A DNA stretch of 64,000 nt from Chrysogorgia sp. JL179-B06 (GCA_035772405.1 JAYKKM010000209.1:2576501-2640500), one strand, 5' to 3'. Positions 40,305 to 53,481 are shown, counted from the stretch's first letter. Translations and numbers: made by a program. The notes: generated by a model from the letters alone, not told the origin.

Positions 40305-40720
40305 TTAATAGAATAATAATATATAATATAATATAATAATAATACAATACAATATAATATTATATAATAATATAATATAATATATTATATAAAATAGAGT
40401 GTTTTATTGATTTTTCCACAACTAATAAAAGTGATAATCTCACATGTGTGATTATTTATGGTAATCGCACATGTGACGATTATCACTGATACAGCACTAT
40501 AGTTTAAAGCTGTTTTTTCTAAGCAATTGGACATTTTTATATAATAAACAGAAAAATACATGGATGCTTGGAAATATGAAAATGAGTCGTTCGATATTGT
40601 GGTCAACACTCTAAATAAATTTCATATTTCAACACATCCATGTATTATTCTACATATAATAATAATATAATATAATATATAATATAATATATAATATAAT
40701 ATAATATAATAACACAAATA
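40305..40720. repeat. TAATA-rich low-complexity blocks
   Basis: ATAATATAATAT runs at 40312-40395 and 40655-40712 flank a 260-bp segment that contains CACATGTGTGATTAT and CGCACATGTGACGATTATC. The low-complexity blocks are degenerate TAATA/ATAAT repeats. Confidence 0.7.
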
Positions 40721-41255
40721 GTTATAGTTTGATTTGGCTTCCTGTGGTTGCAGTGCTGAAATTTGAGATGGTCGGAGATCTGTTAAATCATTATATTAAA
40801 TTATTAAAGACTTACTATCAAATCGTTGAAAACAATTTAGTAATTTTTAATTATTAAATTTTTGTATTTATGAAATCCTCGTATTCGTACGATGATATTC
40901 GTACCTTTTGACATTTTTCGGTTAATAATTTTTCTCTGTCATCAGCAGATTCACTTTATCTAGTTTGTTTAGCCTTTCGACATTTTTCGGTTAATCGCTT
41001 TTCTCTCTTTTCAGCAGATTCACTTTTTCATTTTTCTCTAGCTTGCACACATGCTTTCTTGATAACCTTTTCTTTATTTTCAGCAGATTCATTATCTTTC
41101 ATCTCTTTGTACTTCTTGCTGGGCAATTATCTTCTTGACAAGACGTTGCTTTCTGCCTGGTGTGTAATTTCTTTTTATAAAATTAAAAATTGTAAAAATA
41201 CTTATGATGTATACAATTGGATTATTTACAGTATATGGCTTTCATTTCAGAATAG
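40720..41255. other. No gene; threefold short tandem repeat
   Basis: The unit CATTTTTCGGTTAATnnTTTTTCTCT...CAGCAGATTCA occurs three times with a period of roughly 65-80 bp (about 40910-41090), the third copy being partial. Confidence 0.5.
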
Positions 41256-41261
41256 CACATC

Positions 41262-41520
41262 TTAATGCGGAGTCAAATATATTCCATCCAACGGAGAAAA
41301 TTCTGTCGAGACATGAAAATGAAGAGAGCCTAGAACAGAAGAGTTCTAAAAATTGAACATGGAGTGTTTACGCCACTGGTTTTTGGATCAAATGGTGCCA
41401 TGGGAAAGGAATGTGCAAGATTTCACAAGATGCTAGTGATGAAACTTGCATCTAAACAAGATAAACATATTCCATTGTAATGACGTTTTGTCTCGTTGGA
41501 TCATCACTTTTATGTTTAAG
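41262..41520 (+). pseudogene. Retroelement RT C-terminal tail fragment
   Basis: The frame reads HLNAESNIFHPTEKILSRHE, then one frame over VLKIEHGVFTPLVFGSNGAM with GKECARFHKML, then after stops HHFYV and GALEG. This block (HG.FTPLVF...GGMG.EC..F) is the tail that follows the RT in a common invertebrate non-LTR or DIRS-like group, which I recognise by pattern only. Two indels or stops are visible. Confidence 0.5.
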
Positions 41521-42015
41521 GGGCTCTAGAAGGGCTTTTTTTTAATGTAATAACATTTTTTGGTGAGTAGAATATTCATTTTTTATGATGGATTTCTTTA
41601 AAGTAGTAAATGAATCCTTATCACACATTCAAATACAAGTGAATTAGTCTGTCTGTCTTTCTATCTACAGTACCATATGTTCATCAGATCTGTAGACTAC
41701 ATTGGCTGCTACATCCAGGAGTTCGTTGTTGTAAATAAAACTGGTAGATTTCCATTTCCAACAAAGCCATTCATTTCTTTGCACATCCTACTACACAATA
41801 CAATTTCTTACATCAAACATTACAAAGTATTGTTCTTTGAACTCTTTGCTAGCATTGCTCCAGTTGTACAAACTGCTGATCCATGTATAATGTACATCAC
41901 GCTTAAAAGTTGTTGTCAATACTGTTTTATGGAAATCTTTGCATACCAGACTTAGTGTTCAGTACATGTGGTCACCTTAAGTCGAGGCATGCTTCAAAAT
42001 CGTTTCCAAAATCAA
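41521..42015. other. No supported gene
   Basis: A 92-residue frame (41677-41955) has no recognisable domain. Confidence 0.3.
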
Positions 42016-44115
42016 CTAAAGGTGAATTTCCAGTCCTTGCACCCAGCTGCAAGTGCTCTCATGTAATTATTAGATAGCTTTTTGAAAAACTTTAGAACAG
42101 AAGTCTCAATACATGGGAATCATTGTAAATATCTTGAAAATATCTCAGTAAAGTTGACATTCTGTTATTGAGTTGTGTGATTTGGCTTTTTTTCTTCTCA
42201 TTTTCATATTTTTCCTTTTTCTTCTAACCTTTCTAAAGTCTCATTTACCCTGTTTGCTGTGCAGCAATCTGAATGCATGGGAAATATGAAGTGCCTTGGC
42301 CAAAAGCAAACAGCATACATAGCTTTTTGAAAAACCTTGGCACAGCGATGTTAATCCATGGGAAATATGAAGTGCCTTGGGCAACAACAAACACTATAGA
42401 TAGCTTTTTGAAAACCTTAGAACAGAAGTCTCAATCCATGGGAATCATTGTAAATATCTTGAAAATATCTCAGTAAAGTTGACATTCTGTTATTGAGTTG
42501 TGTAATTTGGCTTTTTTTCTTCTCATTTTCATATTTTTCCTTTTTCTTCTAACCTTTCTAAAGTCTCATTTACCCTGTTTTTTCTTTCTCCTGCCTTTTT
42601 TGTGCTTTCTTTAACAACTCTTTTCCCCGCTTTTTCCCTTAAATTTTCTTACCAGTGAATGAAATTAAATTGTAGGATTGCAGCTGCTCAATCTTAGCAG
42701 CTCAAAGACTCCTAATTTAATCAAATAAAGGTGGATTTCCAGCCCTTGCACCCAGCTGGAAGTGCTCTCATCTAATTATTAGATAGCTTTTTGAAAAACC
42801 TTGGAGCAGCAGTCTTAATCCATGGGAAATATGAAGCGCCTTGGCCAAAAGCAAACACTATAGATAGCTTTTTGAAAACCTTAGAACAGAAGTCTCAATC
42901 CATGGGAATCATTGTAAATATCTTGAAAATATCTCAGTAAAGTAGACATTCTGTTATTGAGTTGTGTAATTTCGCTTATTTTTCATTTTTTTTCTAAAGT
43001 CTTATTTACCCTTTTTGTGCTTTCTTTAACAACGTTTTTCCTTAAATTTTCATATCAGTAAATGAAAATAAATTGTAGGATTGCACCTGCTCAATCTTAG
43101 CAGCTCAAAGGACAAAGACTCCTAATTTAATCAAATAAAGGTGGATTTCCAGCCCTTGCACCCAGCTGGAAGTGCTCTCATCTAATTATTAGATAGCTTT
43201 TTGAAAAACCTTGGAGCAGCAGTTTTAATACATGGGAAATATGAAGTGCCTTGGCCAAAAGCAAACAGTATACATAGCTTTTTGAAAAATATTGGCACAG
43301 CAATCTTAATCCATAGGAAATAAGTGCCTTGGCCAAAAGCAAACACTATAGATAGCTTTTTGAAAAACCTTAGAGCAGAAGTCTCAATCCATGGGAATCA
43401 TTGTAAATATCTTGAAAATATCTTGAAAATATCTCAGTAAAGTTGACATTGTGTAATTTCCCTTATTTTTTCTTACCATTTTCATATTTTCCCTTTCTCC
43501 TGCCTTTTTGTGCTTTCTTTAACAACTTTTTCCCGTTTTTTTCCTTAAATTTTCTTACCAGTAAATGAAAACAAATTGTAGGATTGCAACTGCTCAATTT
43601 TAGCAGCTCAAAGGACAAAGACTCCTAATTTAATCAAATAAAGGTGGATTTCCAGTCCTTCACACAGCTGCAAGTGCTCTCATCTAATTATTAGACAGCT
43701 TTTTGAAAAACCTTGGTGCAGCAATCTTAATTCATGGGAAATATGAAGTGCCATAGGCAAGAGCAAACACTATAGATAGCTTTTTGAAAAAACTTAGAGC
43801 AGAACTCTCAATCCATGGGAATCATTGTAAATATCTTGAAAATATCTCAGTAAAGTTGACATTCTGTTATTGAGTTGTGTAATTTATTTTCTTTTTTTTC
43901 CAAACTTTTTCTAAAGTCTCATTTACCCTTTTTTTTCTCCTGCCTTTTTTGTGCTTTCTTTAACAACTCTTTTTTCCTTATTTTCTTACCAGTAAATGAA
44001 AATAAATTGTAGGATTGCAACTGCTCAATTTTAGCAGCTTAAAGGACAAAGACTCCTCATTTAATCAAATAAAGACGGATTTCCAGTCCTTGCAACCAGC
44101 TGCAAGGGCTCATCT
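42016..44115. repeat. Complex local tandem array (about 400-500-bp units)
   Basis: The marker TTTCCAGTCCTTGCACCCAGCTGCAAGTGCTCTC (or close variants) recurs at about 42025, 42735, 43145, 43650 and 44080. Each unit also contains one or more copies of CATGGGAAATATGAAGTGCC followed by CTATAGATAGCTTTTTGAAA, then TTGTAAATATCTTGAAAATATC and a pyrimidine-rich TTTTCTTCT stretch. The units differ by internal gain or loss of these subrepeats. Confidence 0.85.
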
Positions 44116-44820
44116 AATTAATAAAAAGAATTGAAAGCGACCAAATAAGCATTGAGTTGTTTTTAATTAGATGCAAGTACTCACAGCAAGCCTGTTCCTG
44201 CGATGACTGAAATAGAGGCTTAAGATTGTGTAAGTAAGTACATATACACATTTGTGATGCGTGATTGATGAACAAATGACAACTACACCTACGATTGGTG
44301 GGATGGCCAATATGCAATCACTCTACTTGGTGTGTCTCCAAATTACATAACGCCAACAAGAAGAGAGTGCAGTGGCTAGACCAGAGCATATTATATTTTT
44401 AATGTGGAATACCCTTCCCATGGAAAAAATTATTTCCTTTTCTTGGAGGCGGTCAAGTTTTACATCACGACTTTTCATCGAGTAAAAACTCCACACATGC
44501 ACGACCAAGTTTTCCTAATTTCCCTGGTAGCTTTACTTGTTCATGTGTACAATGAGCACGTTTTCTAGTTTCCGACAACTTTTCCTTCACAAGTTTTATT
44601 TGCTCGTGTGTATGGCGGCATAAACTCTTTGACTGCAATAGCGCCACCATTGCAAGTCTCCACTGTATGTAAATTAGTATATCCTGGCATACTTTTCACA
44701 TTCGCTTTTATCCTTCGGGTCTTGTTTGGGACTACATACATGTACCATTATATAGTGTCACTCATGCCTGCATATGGTATCTTTATTAATACATATTTAC
44801 CATATAGGACGGGATTTACT
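44116..44820. other. No supported gene
   Basis: Several 60-90-residue frames on both strands, none with recognisable domains. It may include upstream parts of the transposase remnant that begins near 44820. Confidence 0.3.
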
Positions 44821-45640
44821 GATCGATTACTTGTGTGGATGGAAGAACTGACAGATCAGACTAAGTCAAAATGCCAATGAACAGATCATAAGAACATCAT
44901 ATGAAAGAAGTCACTATGAACGTGAAAAACGGAACTGGCACAACTACTCCATTCACGGATCAATACATACAAGCATTTCAGATCTGGCGAATTTCCATTC
45001 ATTGTTTGATTTCAAAATTTCCTTTCCTGGTAATTCTCTTCAACCCGAAGCGATTCTTTCGAAATTTAAAGCAGACGAGCAGTTTTACAAGAAATATTTT
45101 TCATCTATTCCTGCGAGGTGGATCAGTTGTGATCACACATTCAAATCAGTCGCTAACATAGGCTACATCTGTGAAAGTGACAGAAAGTGGCTGAAGCTAT
45201 ATCAAAGCTTGTTTTGCGTTCTTAACGAGCGAGGACCTGTTATTCAATGAAAATTTATAACCATGGAATTTTTTTCGGAAGTAGAAAACTTATTTCGTGC
45301 CGTGCTATGGAAAAAGATTTGGATTACAAAACAAATTAGAAGGTATATTCCTGGACAATTGTTGTTAATTGACAAGTTTACTATCAAATATATTTCCCAA
45401 TGTTCCTGTCAAATTGGACGTATTTCATGCTATACCAAAACAGTCAACTATGTATGCACAAATTGCAAGAGATTATGCGATGGTTTTTCGTGACCCAAAC
45501 ACCTACAACACAAGTGCTTGTGGCAAACCTGGAAAAGTTCAAGGATAAGCAGACACACGTCAAGTGTCTAAATGGAAATGATGTTTGGACTAAAGGTAGC
45601 CATTCTCGGTTGAGAAACATGTTCCACATGCGGTATTGAC
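44820..45640 (+). pseudogene. Remnant of a DDE-type transposase (DHTFK/DNCC/KLDVFHA family)
   Basis: A frame from about 44900 reads HGSIHTSISDLANFHSLFDF, FKADEQFYKKYF and CDHTFKSVANIGYICESDRKW...FCVLNERGPV (to 45248). Further on, in another frame, DNCC (about 45352) is followed by NVPVKLDVFHAIPKQ (about 45399-45443) and MVFRDPNTY. The spacing of Asp in DHTFK, Asp in DNCC or KLD, and the downstream block follows an invertebrate transposase family that I know from pattern but cannot name. A Glu-containing block should follow, but only MMFGLK-like residues remain near 45580. At least two frameshifts are present. Confidence 0.5.
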
Positions 45641-45870
45641 TCTACTTGTGGGACAAATAGAAATTAGAAAAAAGAAGCCATTGTGTTCGTCAAAAAGTTA
45701 AACGAAGCCGTGGTGCTCGTTATTTAAAATCCTATGATTTATGAGTTTACATAAAGTAAATATGTAAGTTACAAGAGAATGATTAAGTAATATATTCTAT
45801 GTCCATAAAATTATATAAAGTTAAAAAGACACCTATTTATAAATGTTCTTTTAAATCGTTCAGTTCTTAC

Positions 45871-46404
45871 TTATGGGAGAATAAATTCATGTCCACGTTT
45901 ACGCAATATTCTCCCTTGTTTTGGAGGTAAAAGGTCATATAAAGAATGATTAGGATTACAAGTAATTATTTTCCACATCTTATTATCTCTATTAGCTATT
46001 ACATCAGATATAAGTATATATTTAGTGGTATAACCAAATTTAAAAGCGCGTTTACAAAAACGATCGATACGACTCACATATTTATTTTTGTAAGCACTGC
46101 CCCATACCTCAATGCCATACAAAAACAAGGACATGATAAGACTATCAAATAATGCACAAAGTTGATCCTTGCTATAACCATAATACTTACAAACTCTAAG
46201 AATATATAAACGACTACTAGCTTTACATAATAATTTATCAATTTGAAGTTCCCAATTACAAGGGTTTTCATGAAAAATAACTCTGAGTAGTTTAAGCCAA
46301 TCCGTGTGCTCCACTCCAGTTACAGGACTGGGAAGAGGTTTCGATGTCTTCCCTCTTACAACCATTTCCCATGTCTTTGAAAGATCACTGGCAAAAGTAA
46401 CCAC
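45871..46404 (-). pseudogene. LINE RT C-terminal fragment (CR1-like)
   Basis: The minus-strand frame of 177 residues reads GVEHTDWLKLLRVIFHENPC, LLCKASSRLYILRVCKYYGY, DQLCALFDSLIMSLFLYGIE, VWGSAYK and RIDRFCKRAFKFGY, ending PPKQGRILRKRGHEFILP. This is the conserved thumb/tail region after the polymerase palm of CR1/Jockey-like LINEs. It is open throughout. The insertion lies between two blocks that are adjacent in the related repeat at 61.36-61.53 kb, which suggests that the LINE piece inserted into an older repeat. Confidence 0.75.
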
Positions 46405-46493
46405 ATCCGGGTGAGTTCTATTATTGATCCTGATGCATTAAATTTCTACTTTCAAGATATAAACACAGATCCTCAATACTCTGCGCCTGAATC

Positions 46494-48780
46494 CCTCCAA
46501 CGATCTCACCAAAACACAATTCTTTAACGACCTTGCCACAACACAGTAATCTAATGACTTTACTGCAGCACAGCCATCTAATAATCTCACCACAAGACTG
46601 TCGTCTAATAACCAAGGAACACCTGAGAACATGAACACCCTACACACCTCACTCCTTCGATGCAAACTTCTCACGGACCACCCAACCACGAAGGTTCTGC
46701 TCCCAAATTGGTTGGAGTTGTTGTGTTCGATCACGGAAAAATTGTTGTGGTGGGAAGAGTAACCAAACACAAAACTATTTATGGGACTCCAGATCTCACG
46801 AATGTGTGGTTCTAACATGGGCACAAGAAAACCACCCAGGCCTGTATCCAATGAGAAGGCATGATTTGGAGGAAAACATGTTCCTTTTCAAAGACATGTT
46901 TTATGCTCTACCACATACTTTATTAAAATTAGTTAAAAACAGTAATAACTTTCTGCTACTCCCGTTTACATAAGATAGGTGTTTCTGTATAATATATGTA
47001 TTATTATATGGCACAAGCTACTGCCGGTGAAATTGCGTGCTCCGATTGGTTGAGACATGTGATGTGCATTAAGCACTAAATCATGTATGACTCGGATGAT
47101 GAACAATTTAAGAGTCTCACTATCATGAAGCAATAGAAGAACAAGAACAAGATTGAGCAATAGAAGAACAAGAACTGTCACTCAAAATGTATGGAAAGTA
47201 TGTTGTTTAAAAAAAGCCATGCCATATAATAAACCATTTATTAACCTCGACCGATTTGTCATTATGGGAGAATACCAGACCTCATACTGTGGAAGATCGG
47301 TCTGATATTTTGCGCTAATGACCATACTCAAAACTTGTCTGTATTATCATAGTTAATAGAGGGAAATGGTTAGGAAAGCCAGCAAACTTCATGGAGTCTA
47401 TAATGAGCTGTGCTTTTAGGTTGAAATGGTCCTGACCATGCACAAACCTTGTTTTTTGCTTATAACATTATTTTGTACCACCCGTGCACAAGTTCGCATA
47501 AACGTGAACAATGACCTAGAATAAAGATGTAGACCGAGTTTCCAAACCAACTCTTCTATATTAACTATGGTATTATCAGTAGTGACTATATCATTTCCTT
47601 ACTAGTCTACATGAGGAAAACAAACGAGATACAATTGTTCAATCAGCATTGTGCCGAAGTCATCACAGCTCAAACAAATGACGTCAACAACTGAGGAACC
47701 TATTACTTTACTTTATGAGACCTCCAAAGCATACAATCATATTGTTTATCCATCTGCCTACTGTTTTGAGCATTAAATACCAGCAAGAAATTTGTCAAGA
47801 AAAGCATATAAAGACACAATACACTCATGCGTGATTTTTCTATTTGTTTTCCACATACATGAATAATGATTTTTTAACACAATATAATGTATGGCATTGG
47901 ATATAATTTATATAGACATGGTTCAGTTTACCAGCAGGTACATGTAATTACAACTACACCGGTGTCACAGGTTCTTGCTTCGTTTAACAATTTTTCATAA
48001 TCACTGGGAAAATTGGTCTGAGTGATCAGTGACAATAACAAACAAGCATAATGTATTGTATATAGAGTATCTTCAGACAACCGTTAACATTGAAGGGGAC
48101 ATCCTCCTACCCAAGGCCTTCACTTGCATGGGAATGGAGGAAAACTTTCCTGAGCTAAAATAATATGAAATATAAATATTTATATTACAAATAATGAGAC
48201 TGTTATGATGAGTTTGGGCCCGATGTTTGTAGTTTTCTTACAATTTTAAAATTATTCAATGCACAGTTGTATAGATTTGTAAAAATAACCTCGGCAAAGA
48301 CCATGACAATGTCAAAAAATCTGTGGACAAAAGTGGCGTTGTTGGCGTTGTTGTTGTTGTTGCGTGGAGAGACTTCTCTGCCAACTGCATTTCAGTAGTT
48401 CCAATAAATTTATTTTCACCATGGACGTCAAGTCATTATACACGTACCATCATTCCCCATCGTGATTGCCTTTAAGCTCTTAAGTTTTTATTTTATCAAT
48501 GCACCCATTTAGAACACTGCACACTCACTCATGTTACTTCGCTAAGCAGAAGTAGCGCTTACCCTTATAATGAAACTATCGTTATACGGATGGTAAGAAA
48601 ATACCAAAGTTGGCACAGACCTTTCCTTGATAGTTGCAGTAATTTTAGAAGGGCTGCCACGAAATCGGACATGACCATGTTGTGGCACGCACCCCTTCTT
48701 AAATTGTTCCTACTTCCTTCAAAACAATGCTCCCTGGCAAATTTGTTCTTCTTCAAGTATGTAATGATACAACCTTGAAA
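46494..48780 (+). repeat. Long direct repeat, copy 1
   Basis: From CCTCCAACGATCTCACCAAA (46494) to about 48740 the sequence matches 61533-64000 in the same orientation, with scattered substitutions and several small indels. A weaker match continues upstream (about 45670-45740 against 61360-61440). A short frame around GSAPKLVGVVVFDHGKIVVV is shared by both copies but is interrupted differently in each and is not recognised. No other gene was seen in the 2.3 kb. Confidence 0.85.
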
Positions 48781-48940
48781 TCACCCTATCCCACCCCATT
48801 ATTAACAATATCAGCAGATAAAAATTGAATGAAATTTTGGATATGTAATAAGATCGGTAATACTAAATGTTTCTCAAAATTCCAGGCAATTTCGTCGATT
48901 ACTTCACTCATGTAAAATAGGGTCATTTTGAGCATGTTCT
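48781..48940. other. No gene seen
   Basis: Short spacer, ending in a possible splice acceptor (TTCTACAG) just before the hAT-like coding remnant. Confidence 0.3.
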
Positions 48941-48942
48941 AC

Positions 48943-51085
48943 AGGTAGCGGTGGTCGCGACCGGGACAAGCATTGCCAATACGATCGTGGAGCAGCAAAA
49001 CGCAAGGCAAAGGAAGAACGAGCCACACGGGAAAGGAAAGTTTTGAGCAAAGTGCCAAAAATATCAAAACTGTTTTTTCTCAACATCAGTGCTGGTACTG
49101 ACACTGGTAGCAGTGTTGATGCGGTTGCTGATGTGCAACCTCAGCAACATGATGAAGGTGCTAGTCCTGGTGAGTCGAGAACAACAACAACAATAATCCC
49201 AATATTGGCTAACCCCAATACCACCAGGGCATCTCGAAAAGTGAGCCCAATATATTCTGCATTCAACGAGAGGGTAAACAGTCGTGTTGATGTAGAACTG
49301 GTTACAGGCCAATGCAAAGCTCGATTATTGGCGTGATGTGCTAGAGCAGGTGGAAGAAACTATCCGTTTCCTATGTGATCACGGTTTAGCATTTCGTGGT
49401 TCAGATGAAGTTGTTGGTTCATCCAAAAATGGCAACTACTTAGGTATATTGGAACTGTTGGCCAAGTTCTATCCATTTCCAGCACACATCATATCAATCA
49501 TAATGCAAACAAGGGACAGGGTCACACTTCCTATCTGTCTAAGACAATTTGCGAAGAATTCATACATTTGATGGGAAATCGCCTGTTCGATCATATAATT
49601 ACGGAAGTGAAGTCAGCTAAGTATTTCTCAGTTTCTGTAGATTCAAGTCCCAATATTTCTCACATTGATCAGCTCACCTGTATTTTTCAGGAAGTTTTGC
49701 CATCAGGTCCTGTCGAACAATTTGTAACCTTCATGGACATGCAAGGTCACAGTGGACAGGAACTAGCAGAAAGCTTGCTCACATTCTTGGCAACCTATGG
49801 CATCGATGTTGCTGACTGCCGCGGCCAGTCGTACGACAACGTGAGCAATATCAGTGGGAAATATAATGGCATGCAGGCGGCCATTATTCGGCAACATTGT
49901 GAGCTGGCTGAGTATGTGCCCTGCACTGCAAATTCTCTCAATCTGGTTGGTCAGTCTGCAGCAGGTTGTTGCCAGCTAGCTGTTGTATTCTTCCATTTTC
50001 TTCAACGATTACTCCTTTTTTGCTCGTTGGAAAGTTCTGAATGATCAACTTTCGAGCAAAAGTCTACCAACAGTCAAACGCATGTCTGACGCTCGCTGGT
50101 CTGCACGTGCAGACGCTAAAAAAGCTCTAGTGAATGGATATGACGAAATTAACGCTGCTTTGGAGGAAATCCCTGACGACGTCGAGCAGAAAGCCGACAA
50201 GAGGCATGTGGACTCGCCGCCTATATGAACCGCCTCGAAACCGGCATATTTGCTTCTTAGTGACACCATGCACATCCTGAATCGTTTTCACGGCAGCAGT
50301 CAAGTCCTGCAATCAGCCAACCAAGATCTCTCAATACCGTCGTTGCAATGTAGGAGTCTCCCATGGAATTTATCCGTAAGCTGCGGACGAGATTTGAAGA
50401 GTTTGAGGTTAAAGGGAAGTGAAGAAGTGAATGTGACCATTACACGGAAGAAGTTAGATGCACGAGTCAACGAAATCGCCGTTACAATGAGCCAGGATCA
50501 GTGACTGAATTGCTGCACACTCCAGCCGACAAGTTTCGTACACGGATGTTCCTGGATGATTGTAGATAGTTTCGATGGCGAATTCCAGAAATGACTGGGT
50601 GCGTATGTAGGTATTGCTGCAAAGTTTGGGTTCTTGCAAAAGCTCAAGGACTTGTGTGACGATCAAGTGGTCAAGAGTGCCGAGAGCCTTCAGAAAGCAT
50701 ACCTCACAGATTTTGAACCCAGTCTGCCTGATGAATTATTACAGTTTTCTAGTTTTCTCAATACAGAATTTGTTAAGAAATCATTGGATGTGACAGCTTC
50801 TCCACACATTCTCAGGTATCTCCTGATAACGTTGCTGTGGTAAGATGACGTCAGATTAAATGTGGAGTCACTGGAATTGCGAGTATACAGGCTTCTTGTA
50901 GCCAACAATCTGGAAAAAAAGATCATTCTCTAAACTGCAATGCATAGAAATTTAAGTTCTATCGTGCATGACACAGAAGCAGCTAAACAAACAGCCTTAC
51001 TCTGCTTAGCGTAGAACATGAGCTTCTGCAGAACATTGACTTGTCGTCCTTAATTAATGATTCTGCTATAAAAAATCAGGTAAAC
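48943..51085 (+). pseudogene. hAT transposase pseudogene (ZMYM1/DUF4371 type)
   Basis: Pieces in changing frames: GSGGRDRDKHCQYDRGAAKR and KVPKISKLFF (48950-49085); DYWRDVLEQVEETIRFLCDH and GLAFRGSDE (about 49320-49410); YFSVSVDSSPNISHIDQLTC (first Asp, about 49620-49680); GHSGQELAESLLTFLATYGI and SYDNVSNISGKYNGMQ (second Asp, about 49830); YVPCTANSLN (altered CxxH: His replaced by Asn); SDARWSARADAKKAL (RW motif, about 50085). Later pieces include DFEPSLPDELLQFSSFLNTE (about 50710-50770) and LEHIL-type dimerisation remnants to 51085. The TTF zinc finger is missing around 49240-49310. Many frameshifts and stops make it older than the hAT at 17014-26981. Confidence 0.75.
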
Positions 51086-52160
51086 ATAACGTTTACAAAT
51101 CATCTGCAGAATGACACCAATGCTTTGCATGCTCATGGATATAGATTTTGTTCCTGACTTCATGTTGGCTATTTTTAGCTGTATTAACTTTTTTTCTTGT
51201 ATATAATATATAATTGTTAATTGTTCACAAACACGCAGATACGTCAGACCAAATTATTGACATATATTTCCCTTTTTTGTAAACACACAGGCAACTTTTA
51301 ATCATTTGGGGGACAAAAGGAAGAATTTTAATCTTTTATTATATCTTTGAATTTTTTCGAGTAAGGTGAAAATATGCCGCAGCCTGCGCAATCTATGTCC
51401 CCTGTACCTCTGGCATATTGATGGAATTCACAAACTCATCTGATGCAGGGTTGTTGTGTATATTGGAGTGGATGGCTTCAGTTGTACATCTGTGTTCATG
51501 CATGCAAGTGATAATAACCAAGCAACAACTGTGGAAAAGCTATTTTTACAAGCCACACTAATCATGTAGATCAAATAAATGTCCGAGTTAGAATAGCTGG
51601 GTTTACTTGATATTAACAACGAAACAGGTATGTTTTGTCTGCACTGTCTTCCTTCCATGCATCAAGGGAGTTTTCTGATGCTTACAACAATCAGTCCTTT
51701 ACAGTTTTTCAACCTAAATTCCCAGCTCATCCCACTGCATAAGCAAACAATTCATAGTGCTGCAGATACAGATGGTCCTCAAACCGTTGTTGATGTTCCA
51801 TGAACAATCTGTCCCCTTACAGAAGGTGATCTGGAGGAGCTCAAAGAAGCATGCTTTATACGATATAATTTATACAATACCATTTCTAAATAGGGTTGTG
51901 CTCTAACAATCCCGGTTTTAGCGATATTCTCTCCTCTTGCACATGCCATCACTGTGCTGGAGTTGAACGAAGAAATCAATCCTTCATTCCAACACCTGCA
52001 AAACTCTTGTGTGTTGGTTCAAATCTACCAGGGTCGCAAGTTAAATCAGATGTCAATCTTAATCCGAGTGTAGTCGAAATTCCCAACAACCCATGTCAAA
52101 TTTAATGTGTGTCGCTTTCTCATGAGTTTAATTCAACAATTAGGTAATTGGCTCATGAGG
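51086..52160. other. No supported gene
   Basis: Short frames only. AT-rich with no recognised family. A decayed piece of the upstream hAT or of the downstream LINE 5-prime part could extend into it. Confidence 0.3.
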
Positions 52161-52164
52161 GTGA

Positions 52165-53259
52165 GGTCACTATTGCAGTGATGGCTGATTTCTCTAAGCT
52201 TTTGATACCGTGGCCTATCAAACTGTTCTATCTAAGCTGCACTATCTCGGTTTCTCGAAGTCATCACTCAGGTGGATTATTAGTTATTTAACTGACAGGC
52301 GACAATTTGTACAAATTGAAGACCATGTGACCTTTGGTGTGCCCCAAGGGTCTATTTTAGGTCCGGTGTTATTTAACTTATATGTCAATGATTTATCTGA
52401 GGCCTTACCAGAGGGAGTGACTTGTCACCAGTACGCAGACGACACGACTTTTTATTCGCATTGCAAACCAAGCTGCATACAAGAATGTCAAGCTAAGATG
52501 CAGAAGGCCTTGGATGTGTTAAGTGATTGGTCTGTAGAGTCCAATCTCGCGCTTAATTCTTCAAAAACCAAGACTATGCTCTTTTCAACCCAGCAAATGT
52601 CTCGTACTCATAACCTTGATGACTTGTGTTGCACTTTAACTACTAATGGTAAGGATTTGGAGCGTCTTCCCACCGTCAAGCTTCTGGGAACTCATATCAA
52701 TCAGCATCTACAGTGGACTGACCATGTAAACAAAACTATTTCATCTTGTTACACCACACTTGCGATCCTACGGAAACTGAAGAACCTCGCCCCCTTCTCC
52801 GTGAGGAAACAGTTGGCGGAATGTCTTGTAATTAGTAAATTGGACTACAACGATACCGTGTTCAACCATTTACCGGTGTATCTGATTAAAAGACTACAGA
52901 AGGTCCACCTTGCTGTTGTGGGATTTGTGCTCAAACGGTATGCCCGTGAGAAGGATATTATATCACTGGGATGGCTACCAATCCCAGAACGTAGAGACTA
53001 CAATCTTATGAAGCTTGCTCATGAGGCTCTGTATAGTGCAGTTTGGCCAGCGTATTTGCCTCTGGAGCGATATATACCATCCAGGTCGCTGAGGTCTTCT
53101 GAAGAGGTACAACTGAAAATACCTTTCGAGACCGGAACTTTCCAGCACTCTAGTGCAATACGCTTTAATAACCTACCTAGTACAATCCGAAATATTATTG
53201 AAACTAGTCTTTTTCTGAGTCATCTCAAAACTGAAATGACATCTTTGGTAGTAGGCTAG
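52165..53259 (+). pseudogene. LINE reverse transcriptase (5-prime-truncated, CR1/L2-like)
   Basis: A 349-residue open frame (52210-53259), preceded one frame over by VMADFSK (52178 on), contains the RT palm: FVQIEDHVTFGVPQGSILGP, VLFNLYVNDLSEALP and the catalytic YADD in CHQYADDTTFYSHC (about 52429-52460). It continues with WSVESNLALNSSKTKTMLFS, KLLGTHINQHLQWTDHVNKT, ISKLDYNDTVFNHLP and the tail RFNNLPSTIRNI...FLSHLKTEM. The endonuclease and ORF1 are missing. One frameshift occurs near 52200. A 3-prime end with about 180 bp of AT-rich UTR and a (TTA)n tail (53443-53481) supports a CR1/L2-type element. Confidence 0.8.
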
Positions 53260-53442
53260 CGAACGAGTCAGTCTAATGACATCCGCAATTAAGTTGTAGT
53301 TGTAATTTTAGTATAATCAGAATCAATTTATAATTTATTGTATTTTATTATCATGTGTATTTATTTATTCATTTATATATATATAGCTTTAATTATGATT
53401 GCGGACGAAGAGCCAATGTAATTTTTGGATATGTCGTATTAG

Positions 53443-53444
53443 AC

Positions 53445-53481
<37 letters not shown>
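53443..53481. repeat. (TTA)n tail of the LINE
   Basis: About 12-13 ATT/TTA units directly after the LINE 3-prime UTR, as is typical of CR1/L2-like insertions that end in short microsatellites. Confidence 0.8.

Noticed and set aside
42016..44115. CRISPR-like array.
   Set aside because: Units are long, variable and without regular spacers, and the genome is eukaryotic.
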